NCBI GenBank assembly: GCA_964645045.1
Contig: CAZXYZ010000018.1
Location: 56,271-120,270 of the forward strand
Reading direction: 5' to 3'
From: Anammoximicrobium sp964645045
Lineage (GTDB): Bacteria; Planctomycetota; Planctomycetia; Pirellulales; Pirellulaceae
DNA length: 64,000 bases
The first letter of the stretch is position 1, and each line of letters opens with the position of its first letter. A program made the position numbers and the translations under genes. Under the pieces are notes generated by a model that worked only from the letters and a program-made list of their open reading frames with translations, ran no database searches and was not told the origin of the DNA. This document shows positions 1-9,200 of this stretch, piece by piece.

Positions 1-693
1 GACCGACCCGCAAGCTTCCCGGGCGCCTCGCTTGAACAGTCGATGCTGAACGCGGTCGAACGGTTCCATCGTCCAGGCTTCCCACCAGGATGCCGACGGC
101 GGATGGGCCTCGGATTCGACGTGGTGCTCGCGGCGGAGCTGAACTTGTTTGCGGTCGACCGGGGGCCGGAAGCTCGCGAGCCGCCGTTGCAGGATCACGT
201 GCTGTTCAACTTCGGCGTAACCGGCGCCACGGAACAACGCCAGAACGTCGGCGTCCGATTCCAGCACGCCGGGCGACTCGCTGCCGCCGTACAGGCCAAG
301 ATAGAATCCGTGCGCGGGCTGCACGCCACCGGCCAACAAGGTGCGGGCGCCGCGGCCAATCAGGTAGGATTCGCACTGCTCCAGCAATCCGCGCGCGATG
401 GACTCTCGCTGCGGATGCTCCGCGACGAGCACGAGATGGACGGCGCCGACCGCGGTGTTCAACCGCAAGCCGTCATCGCCGGCTGCGAATCCGGCGTGTG
501 CAAAACCGACCAGATGGTCGTCATCCTTGGCCACGATGAAGCCGAGGCGGTCAAAATACGGCCTGGCAAAGACGCACTCTTCCAACAGGGACTGGGGCAT
601 CGGTTGCGCCAACGCACGCCGGTGTGCTTGGCTGTTCCACAGCTCGACCAAAGCCGGCGCATCGGTGTTCAGGAACGCGCAATAGCGAATCAT
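1..693 (-). CDS. GNAT-family N-acetyltransferase, partial (C-terminus outside window)
   Basis: Reading the minus strand from an ATG at 693 gives an open frame to the window edge, about 231 codons, starting MIRYCAFLNTDAPALVELWN. The stretch GAVHLVLVAEHPQRESIARG (about residues 91-110) and the following LLEQCESYLIGRGARTL resemble motif A of the GNAT fold, where the pyrophosphate of acetyl-CoA binds, although the usual Q/RxxGxG/A is degenerate. A second acyltransferase-like half follows (DADVLALFRGAGYAEVEQ). The start is 21 bp downstream of the lpxL-like stop, so it is probably the third gene of a minus-strand unit. The substrate cannot be told. The plus-strand frames over this region are shadows. 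Confidence 0.7.
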   Translation of the reverse strand, partial: MIRYCAFLNTDAPALVELWNSQAHRRALAQPMPQSLLEECVFARPYFDRLGFIVAKDDDHLVGFAHAGFAAGDDGLRLNTAVGAVHLVLVAEHPQRESIARGLLEQCESYLIGRGARTLLAGGVQPAHGFYLGLYGGSESPGVLESDADVLALFRGAGYAEVEQHVILQRRLASFRPPVDRKQVQLRREHHVESEAHPPSASWWEAWTMEPFDRVQHRLFKRGAREACGSV

Positions 694-714
694 CCGTGTA
701 CCGTCACAAAGAGA

Positions 715-1677
715 TCAGGCCGCCGAACGCTGGGCCGGCGGCGCTGCAGATGGAGCGGAGACCGTCTGGCCGCTCCGGCTCGTTTTCTTCGGTGGCTCGC
801 CCTTCCAACGCCGATGCACCCACCAATACTGCTCCGGCGCGGCACGGATGATACGCTCCAGGGCCCGATTGTACCACTGCGTCAGCGGTTTCACCCCGGC
901 TAAATCCTCGCCGGGAACCTGCGGATCGGCAATCCCCCCCGTGCCCAATTCAAACTGCAAGGGCCCACCCGTCCGCCGGCCATAGGCCACCACCAGGGGT
1001 GCTCCGCTCACCAGCGTGAACAGGGCGACGGCCTTGTGGCACGAGGCGGGACGCCCCAGAAAATCGACCCAGCACCCTTTCGGACCCGCGCTTTGGTCGC
1101 CCAGCAGGGCGATCACACCGCCGGAGCGGAGCACCGCATCGACTTGGGCGGAACTGCCTTCCTTGGGCAGGATAAACTGGCCGTTCGTACTGCGAAACTG
1201 ATTGACAAAACGGTCCAAGTACGGATTATCCAGCCGCCTGGCAATGGCGTAGGTCGGAAACCCCAGCAGGCCCATCATGTAGGACGACAACTCAAAGTTG
1301 CCGTAGTGTCCGGACACAAAGACCGTCGGCCGCTGGTCCAGCAGGATTTCCACCATCTCCCGCTTGCCGCGGAACTGGAAATAACGCCGCCAGTTCGTCT
1401 CATGGACCTTGCGCGGCGCGTGGGCAATCTCGCAGACCATCAGAAACAGGTGCTCCCACATCTGCCGCGCCAAGTCGCGACGCTCGCGGTCCGTCCATTT
1501 CGGGAAGACGTGACGCAGATTGTCGTCGACGACTTGCCGACGCAACCGGACGACGTCGCATGCCAGCCGGGCCAGCAGCCGTGACACCGCCTGGCAAGTC
1601 TCCAGCGACAGGGCTTGGATCACGCAAATAAAGAGCCGCACGAAGAGATAGGCCAGCCAATCCGTCAGGCGTTTCAT
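715..1677 (-). CDS. LpxL/HtrB-family lysophospholipid/lipid A acyltransferase
   Basis: A 320-residue protein with a hydrophobic N-terminal anchor (about residues 6-25), then the HX4E/D acyltransferase catalytic motif in GHYGNFE and the late motif EQYWWVHRRWK, both typical of the LpxL/LpxM (HtrB/MsbB) family. Family members transfer a secondary acyl chain from acyl-ACP to lipid A precursors at the inner face of the cytoplasmic membrane; some bacterial relatives acylate other lipids. Length matches the family (about 300-320). A second lipid A gene, lpxK, lies at 51051-52109, which supports a lipid A role. It sits between a Gfo/Idh/MocA gene (37-bp gap) and a GNAT gene (21-bp gap) on the same strand, suggesting co-transcription. 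Confidence 0.85.
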   Translation of the reverse strand: MKRLTDWLAYLFVRLFICVIQALSLETCQAVSRLLARLACDVVRLRRQVVDDNLRHVFPKWTDRERRDLARQMWEHLFLMVCEIAHAPRKVHETNWRRYFQFRGKREMVEILLDQRPTVFVSGHYGNFELSSYMMGLLGFPTYAIARRLDNPYLDRFVNQFRSTNGQFILPKEGSSAQVDAVLRSGGVIALLGDQSAGPKGCWVDFLGRPASCHKAVALFTLVSGAPLVVAYGRRTGGPLQFELGTGGIADPQVPGEDLAGVKPLTQWYNRALERIIRAAPEQYWWVHRRWKGEPPKKTSRSGQTVSAPSAAPPAQRSAA

Positions 1678-1714
1678 GTCGTCGTCCCCAGCCGATCTGG
1701 CGATGCGCAGGTCT

Positions 1715-2797
1715 CTACCGCTTGGCTTTGCCCTTCAAACTCGGATCGCCGCTCAACGGCAGCGTTACGCTGCGGCCCGTTAGAGCGGCTTTGTAAATCG
1801 CCAGAATCACCTCCACCGAACGACGCCCCTCGGAGCCGTCGATCAACGGCCGGGAACCGCTGCTGATGGCCTTCAGCACGTCCTTGAACATCGCCGTGTG
1901 CCCGTGATGTCCGATGGCGGCCGGATCCGCGGCCCCGCCGCCCGTCTGGGTCTTGCCCGCCATCCGCTCCAGCAAGGCTTTGTCGCGGGCCGTCGGCTTG
2001 GCAAAGGCCCACGTCTTGAGGTCCTCTTCCTCGAGCACCGCCGAACCTTCCGACCCGTGGATTTCGACGCGTTTCAGCGCGCCCGGATAGGCGGCGGTCG
2101 TCGCTTCGATGACCCCCAAGGCCCCGTTGGCAAACCGCAACGTCGCCATGGCAACGTCTTCGACTTCGATCCGCTCGTGAGCCAACGTGGCCGTGTGCGC
2201 GGTGACCTCGACCACCGGTCCCATCAGCCACAACAACAAGTCCACGCTGTGGATCGCCTGATTCATCAACGCCCCGCCGCCGTCCAGCGCCCAGGTGCCC
2301 CGCCACGCGCCGCTGTCGTAATACTGCTGCGTCCGGTACCACTTGACATAGGCATCGCCGATCGTCAGCCGCCCGAAACGGCCCTGCTCGACGGCCCGCT
2401 TGAGCAGCTGGGACGATTCGTGGAAGCGGGACGGAAAAATCGTCGCCAGGGCCACGCCGGACGCTTCGCAAGCCTTAATCACGGCGTCGCAGCGTTTCAG
2501 CGTCACTTCCAGCGGCTTTTCGACGATCACGTGCTTGCCGGCTTTGGCAGCCGCCACAGCCGGTTCCATGTGCGCTCCGCTGGGTGTGCCGATCGTCACG
2601 ACATGGACGTCCGGATCTGCTAGCATCGCGTCCAGATCGTGGTAAGCCCGGCAGCCGATCTGGGCGGCCAAGCGGTCCGCCGCCTCGGGCCGTGTATCGA
2701 AACAGGCTGCCACCTTGGCGTTACGAATATCCGCCACGGCTTTGCAGTGGAAATTGGCGATCATGCCACAGCCGATAATGCCGAAACCTGTTGCCAT
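1715..2797 (-). CDS. Gfo/Idh/MocA family NAD(P)-dependent oxidoreductase
   Basis: A 360-residue protein beginning MATGFGIIGCGMIANFHCKA, which carries the Rossmann dinucleotide signature GxGxxA/G in the form GIIGCGMIA at residues 5-13. The EKP motif of the family is in HVIVEKPLEVTLKRCD, and the C-terminal alpha/beta domain contains GGGALMNQAIHSVDLLLWLMG, with the conserved histidine that acts near the substrate. These enzymes oxidise or reduce sugars, inositols and related polyols; substrate cannot be assigned. The ATG at 2797 has a GAGGG ribosome site about 6 bases upstream. No signal peptide is seen, unlike the Tat-exported paralogue at 36089-37453. First gene of a likely three-gene unit with the lpxL-like and GNAT genes. 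Confidence 0.9.
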   Translation of the reverse strand: MATGFGIIGCGMIANFHCKAVADIRNAKVAACFDTRPEAADRLAAQIGCRAYHDLDAMLADPDVHVVTIGTPSGAHMEPAVAAAKAGKHVIVEKPLEVTLKRCDAVIKACEASGVALATIFPSRFHESSQLLKRAVEQGRFGRLTIGDAYVKWYRTQQYYDSGAWRGTWALDGGGALMNQAIHSVDLLLWLMGPVVEVTAHTATLAHERIEVEDVAMATLRFANGALGVIEATTAAYPGALKRVEIHGSEGSAVLEEEDLKTWAFAKPTARDKALLERMAGKTQTGGGAADPAAIGHHGHTAMFKDVLKAISSGSRPLIDGSEGRRSVEVILAIYKAALTGRSVTLPLSGDPSLKGKAKR

Positions 2798-2997
2798 CGG
2801 ACCCTCGTGAAACGGAATGCGGGAATGGTTAGGCCGGTATTATAAGGCCGCCAAAAGAATCCGAAAGAGTGATTCGAGGCCAGAAAACGAAGTAAGTGAT
2901 GCCCCAGAGGATGAGGTGCGAGGTTGCCAAGTCAGGCCCGTTCCTCCGTGCCGTCGGGACGACAGGTGTAGCCAGGGGCGCCGGCCTAATGCCGCTT

Positions 2998-3070
2998 GCT
3001 TTGTAGCGGCACGGCGCAAGCCGTCCGGTATTATAGTCGGAAAACCGGGCGGCTTGCGCCGCTCCGCGGC
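2998..3070. repeat. Palindromic repeat, GGCGCAAGCC family, intergenic copy
   Basis: Imperfect hairpin with arms around 3001-3030 and 3045-3067 (CGGCGCAAGCCG opposite CGGCTTGCGCCG). The same element, with paired base changes in the stem, occurs inside the glycosyltransferase gene at about 28353-28432. It lies in the 430-bp gene-free stretch 2798-3231, which also holds part of a second repeat family; no gene was seen there. Confidence 0.75.
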
Positions 3071-3120
3071 TGGGTCTCGGCACAGCCGGTTAAGTTCTCC
3101 GCAGGCCCTTCACCTTCCGT

Positions 3121-3231
3121 CAGCTATTCACACCGAGGGTGTTCTTGCGAACTGGTCGCGCGAATTCCGGGCCTGCGGAACACCGGCGGGCTTACGCCGG
3201 CCGCTCGCCTTTTGGGGTTCAACTACGGGGA
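3121..3231. repeat. Partial copy of the ~150-bp stop-codon-flush palindrome family
   Basis: The stretch TTCACACCGAGGGTG, then GCGGAACACCGGCGGGCTTA and GGCCGCTCGCC, matches the right half of the elements at 29636-29796 and 52834-53008. It ends with AACTACGGGGACTAC, in which CTA (3232-3234) is the stop codon of the giant minus-strand gene. The left arm is not recognisable here, so this copy is degraded or truncated. Confidence 0.65.
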
Positions 3232-6200
3232 CTACAGACCACCTTCCTCCGTAGCCAATTCGGCGAACCAGGCGTCCCGGTCGCGCTCGAATCGCTGCAT
3301 CCGGCTGCGCCGCGGGACGCGAGTCTTCGTCGCCTCTTCGTCCGCCAAAACGGACGCGGCAGCCAGCAGATCCTCATCCTGCGACGACAGCAGCTCCGAC
3401 CCGCCCGCCGCGCTGTCGTCCTGCGCGGTCAGTCCGGCCCGTCCCAGATTCGAGAAAACGTCGTCCGGGCTGCGGGAGGAACCAAGGGCCAAGGGCGAGG
3501 GCCGAAGAATGAATCGCATATCGGATTGACCCATGGACTCAGTACTTAGGACGTCGTCCGTAACACTCCGCCCCACCGTCAGCACCGGCGCCATCAGATC
3601 GTGGTCATCGTCGCTGTGATCGTACCCCAGCAGATGCCCCATTTCATGCATTACCACGGTCAGCAGATCGACTCCGAAGTTTGAAGGGAGAAGGGAGAAG
3701 GGTGAAACGGCAATTCCTTCGTACTTCGCACTTCCGACTTCGTACTTCCCTAACGACCATCCCATCATCGCCGCGTCGTCGTCGATGCGGATCTGGTTCG
3801 TGGCCGGGTTGGCCAGGCCCAGATAGGCCCCGCCCAAATCCGCCACGGCATACCGGACGTTGGCCAGCGTCGCCGCCTGTGCCGCCGTCAGGCCGGTCGC
3901 CGACCACCGCGCGGTGGCCTCCGCCACCACCGGCTGCAGTTCCTGCAGGCTGATCGCCGCCGCCCCGCCGTCCTGCGGGTCGCCCGCAGCCAGCAGCGGC
4001 GCCACGCCGGGCAACGTGCCGGAGGAGATGTCGACACCCGACACCACGAAATTCCCATCCCGGCCGCCCAGGTCCTGGAACCGCAGCTCTAACGCCCCGC
4101 CGGCGACGGTCACGGTGAACGTCCGGATGTCCGTCGTCCCCGCGGGGATGTCCGCCACGTTGTATTGCAGCGTGCCCTCGGCGGACACGTTGAAGTTGTC
4201 CGCAATGTACGGCACCGTCCCGTAGTACATCGGGTTCGAGTGGTAAACGCGGACGCTGTACGGCCCGTCCGGCAGATCCACTTTGAACGTCGCATCCCGC
4301 GCGTAGGCCAAGTCCGTCCGCAGATTACTGCTGGTCGCGGCGTTGACCGTGTCCTTCCGCCAGGCCCCGGCCACGCGCGACGTCCAGCCGTAGCCCCGCG
4401 TCGCGTTGTAGGTCGTCTGCGGGATGACTTGCAGGAAGTCCGTCTGCACCGGGCTGCCGTAGATCCCAAAGTCGAACCGCAGCGGCGCTGCGTCGTCGGG
4501 TGCTTCGTATGGCTGCGTCACCGTCGCCCGCGACAGCCCCGAGGACTCCTGGGCCGTGATCGTCCAGTTCTCCGTCGTCAGGGACGTGTCCGCCAACGTG
4601 GCCGGCCGGAGCACGGAGAACTGGAAGCTGCCGCTCCCATCGGCCGTGACCTGGGCGCCGAACGCCGTCGTGTCGCCGTCCGGAGTTACGGTGGCGTAAT
4701 GGACGGTGTAGGTCGGCGCCGGCCCCACCGCCGAGACCGTCACCGTGATCGTGGCGCCCGGCGGGGCGTTCGTGCCCTGGTACGTGTCGACCGTCATCCC
4801 GTCGGCCGGCAAGGCACTCAGGGGCGGCGTCCCGGCGGGAGTGACTCGCGTCAGCGTCATCTGACCCACCGTGTCCACCGGCCGGATGTCCATTGCTAGG
4901 ATCACCGCCGCGCCGTCGTAGCCGCCCAGGTCCCGCATCCGCATCAGCAACGTGCCCAGGCCGCCACCGCCGTCGATAATCTGGCCCGTCGTGAAACGGA
5001 CCCAGCGGTAACTCCCCGGACATGAGCTGGTCGCTCCGCCGCCGGAACTGGGTGTCACGCCGCTACCGTCAGGCGCCCCGGCGCCCCAGGTGTCCACAAT
5101 CTGCGTGTTCGGGGGCAGGGGAGGCGGTGGCGGGTCCAAGGGCGGGACCGGGCCGTTGGCGTCGTACACCTGGAACTGCTGCCGGTCGTGGTTCCACACC
5201 GTATCGCCCGTCAGGATCATGACCTCGTACGCCTTGCCGGCGACCACGGTCGTCTCGAACGTCAACGGGTTGCCCATGTTGTCCGTGGATTGGCCGTCGA
5301 ACCGCAACAGCGGGTCCGGGATCGCCGTACAGGGCGGCACCGCCGTGTACTCCCGCTCGAAATACTGCGGCGGCAGCGTCTGCCAGCCCGCGGAGTTGCT
5401 GCCCGTCTTTTGCGTAAAGGGCGAAATGCCACCGTAGTTCGTCGCCGTGTAGCCGTGGTATCCGTTGAAATCAAACCGGCCCGGGGCGGTCAGGACCACA
5501 TCGTTGTCACCTACGCCGGCGATGTACGAAATGTTCATCATCAGTCCGCCAGGATACAGGAAGGCGCCTTCCGGCAGGTTGTTAAACCGCGTGCCGAGCA
5601 CCTCCGACGGGTCGTTGCTGATGATGATGTACTCGCCTCCCACTGGCGGCGAGTATCCGCCCACGAATTGCACCTCCAGCACGCCGCCGCCGGCCCCCGT
5701 GGCGACGCTGCCGTACAGGTTGCCGGTGCCGTTTAGGACCAACTGGTCGTAGCCGCCCACGCCCGGCGTCAAGCCGCCCAACTGGACGCGGAACGTGCCG
5801 GCCGACGGAACGCCCGCCGGCTGCACCTCCACATCGCCGTTGACCGTCAGCTGACCGGCCAGCGGCGTGCAGCCCGTGGTGCTCACATCGCCCGGATCCA
5901 GGACGCCGCCCGGATGCACGATCACGTCGCGGGCTCCCGGCGTCGTACCGATCGTCCCGTTACCGCCCAGCGTGCCGCCGTTGTTCACGTGGACCACATC
6001 CGCGTCGGCCGTCAGGTTGCCATTGATCAGCAGTGTGCCCGCGTTGACGTTGGTCGTGCCGGTGTAGGCATTGGCCGTTCCGCTGAGCCGCAGCGCGCCG
6101 CTGCCGGCCTTGATCACGTCGCTGGCCGACACGATGTTGCCGGTCATGTCGCCGTCGCAGTCGGTCAGGCTCACGGTCACCGTGCCCGTCCCGGCCGTCA

Positions 6201-9200
6201 CGTCGCCCGCCGTCCGGATCGTGCCGGCGTCGTTCGGGCTGCCCACGCCGTCCTGGTTGGCCGTGATCACAATGTTGCCGCCCACGGCAGCGCCCGTCGA
6301 GATGTCGCCGCTGGCATTGCCCACGATATCGCGGTCCGAGCGGATGGTGATGTCGGCTCCCGACGAGGTGACGGGGGAGTTCAAGCGGACGTCGCCGTTG
6401 AGGCCGCCGGGTGACGACTTCTTGCCGTCGATCAGGATCGTGCCGGCGCCCGTTGTGACCGGACCGCTAAACAGCTCGACCCCAAACCGACCCGCGGCGT
6501 CGCCCGCGGTGCCGGTGATGGTCAACGTGCCGCTGTTGCTCGAGACGGGGCCGGAGACCGACACGCCCGTTCTCCCGGCCGCCGTCGTCGCGGTGCCAAG
6601 CAGGGCGACGTCTCCGGTCCCGCTGGATTTAATCTCGCCCTTGGTGAACTGAACTCCGTTGCCTGTGGTAGAAGAACCCGTCAGGGCAATATCTCCGTTC
6701 ACAGTCGAGATTTCCAGACTGGTGGATGAGAAGTTCCCCACGGAGATGCCGTTACTGAGGGCGTTTGTCCCGCTCGTGCCGTTCATGGTGATGTCCCCGC
6801 TTCCGGTCGTCTTGATCACGGAATCCACGAAGACATCAATTCCGTTGCTCACGCTCGCGGTGCCGGTCACCAGGATGTCTCCGGCGACGGCCTGGACGGT
6901 CCCAGTCGAGAACGACACACCGGTAGTCCCCTGTCCGTCCAGCTCGATATTCCCCTGACCGTCGGTGGCCGAAGTCGTCTCGACCATCGCCGATCCTCTG
7001 ATTTCGATCCCCTCTTTCGACGTGGATTGGCCGGTCAGCGTGATTGCGCCGGTCGTCGACTGCACCAGCGTTCCGCTGCCATCCAAGAGAATTCCGTTAC
7101 CTTGATTGCTGGTGCCCACGACCTGCACCCCGCCGGAACCGCTCTGGACTTTCCCGCCCGCCGTGATCGCCACGCCGTGCTGTGTGATTCCTGCCCCGGC
7201 GCCTTTGCCGGTCAGGCTGATCGCGCCGTTGCCGGTCGCTTGGACGGTCCCTCCAACCACATCAATCCCAACCGAAGGGCCAGCCGCCGTGCCGGCCGCG
7301 TTGGCACTCATGGTTACATTGCCGTTGGCCGTGGTCAGGCTGGAACCCGAACTCATCGCGATCGACTGGACCGCCGTCAGGGTCGCTGCCCCACTGCCGG
7401 CCAGCGTCACGTCGGACGAGGCGGTGCTGAAGCTGATCGTCGTCGCGTCGGCAGTCAGGTTCTTGTTGGCGGCCAAGGTTACCGCGCCGGCGACCGTCAA
7501 TTGATCGAACGGATTGGCCCCGCTGCCGATGGTCAAACCGGCCGTGAAATCGGGCACCGCGTTGACCGTCAGGTCGTCCGTCGCCAAACCGCGGTTGATG
7601 GTCACCGAGCCGGTGGGATTGGCAAAGTCGGTCTGCTCGAAAGCGACCGGGTTGGAGCGGAGGCGCGACAGCGTGTTGGACACGCCGTCGTCTTCCAGGA
7701 TCGCCAGCACATTGCCGCTGGCCGGCAGGTTGAAGATAATGTCGGCGGCGGTTCCGGAGTTCACGATCGGCTCCAGGCCCGTGTAGGTGATCGTGCCGAA
7801 ATTGCTCATGACGATCGAGCCGCTGTTGGCGTTGGTATAGTTGTAAGTCGTCGTGCCCTGGGTGGTGCCGCCGGTGATCGACAGCACGTCGCCCGGCGAG
7901 CCGCTCTGCGTCCCGCCGTTGTACGTCAATCCGCCCGCGGGGATGGGATCTCCGCCGGACAGATCCACCTGCAAGCTGTCGTTGCCTCCCAAACCGTTTA
8001 TCGTCAAGCTGGTCAACGACGCAAAGGTCGGCGAGTAGATCAGGTTGCCGTTGAGCGTTACGTCGACATTCCCGGAATTCAGCACGACCACCCAAGTATC
8101 GCCCCCCGGCGTGCCATCCAGCGACGGATTCGCTGGGTCAATCGCCTTCAACACCACATCGTTGCCGTCGCCGCCCTGGTACGTGATCTGGAAGTTGGAA
8201 CTGCCCGCGGTGAAGACCTTGCCCTCCGGCAGACCGCTGAAGGTACCGGTCACCGCATCGGCCAGATCGTTGTTGATGATCGTAAAGGTGTTTCCCGCCG
8301 TCGGTGTGAACCCGACCGTGACGTTCAACGTTGCGCTTCCAGCAGCGACGGCGCCGGTCACGTTCAATTGATCGTACTGGGTCCCGACCGTGGTGCCGTT
8401 CAATTCGACGTTGAAATTGGAACCGCTGTTGAAGGTGACGTCGTCCGTATTCAGAATGCCGGGCGAAGCACCGGGAGCGATGGTCGAACCGCTGGAAGCG
8501 TCGACTGCACCGGTAACGGTCCCCGTCCCCTTGATCGTCTGGCCGCTGGCCAGCACCAGCGTGCCGCCCGCCCCGCCCGTCAAGGCCGTGACATCCAGGG
8601 TGCCGCTCGTCTGGACATCGATGGTCGTCGAACTGGCGATGTTGTTGGTGAAAGCACCGGACAACGCCAGGGTGCCGGCGCTGACCGTCGTCGTGCCGCT
8701 GTAGGTGTTGGTGCCGCTGAGCGTGAATGTCTCGGGACCTTGCTTGACCAGGTTGCCGGCCCCGATGATCCCGCCAGCGAAAGTTCGGTTATGCCCCTCG
8801 CCGGCAAGGGCCAGCGTTTGACTGCCTAAGTCAATGGAAGTCGTGGCGTCGGGACTGCGTACTGAACCGATCGTCTCGCTGGCATCCAGGACTAACTGTG
8901 CAGTTCCCAAGAGCAACACGTAAGCGTTATCGGGAAGCGCCGCCCCACCCTGTAAACGTACTGTCCCGCCAGTAACCTCAAAATCTGAAATAAAGTCTAA
9001 GCTGAACGTATTGGCTCCGGATAGCACGAGTTGCCCCGGACCTTTTTTGACGATGCCACCAGACTGTGCAATCACGCCACTGAAAGTATTCGTGCCGGAG
9101 GCGACATCGATATCTAACGTGTTGGCATTCGAGGTATTGATTCCTAGCAAAACGGAGCCCGAACCGCTCAGACCGCCTATCGTTTCCGAACGGTCATTCA

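Noticed and set aside
7027..8829. Long plus-strand frame (600 codons) inside the giant gene
   Set aside because: It is antisense to a well-supported coding frame, is full of Arg/Gly/Asp as GC-rich shadows are, and has no domain.
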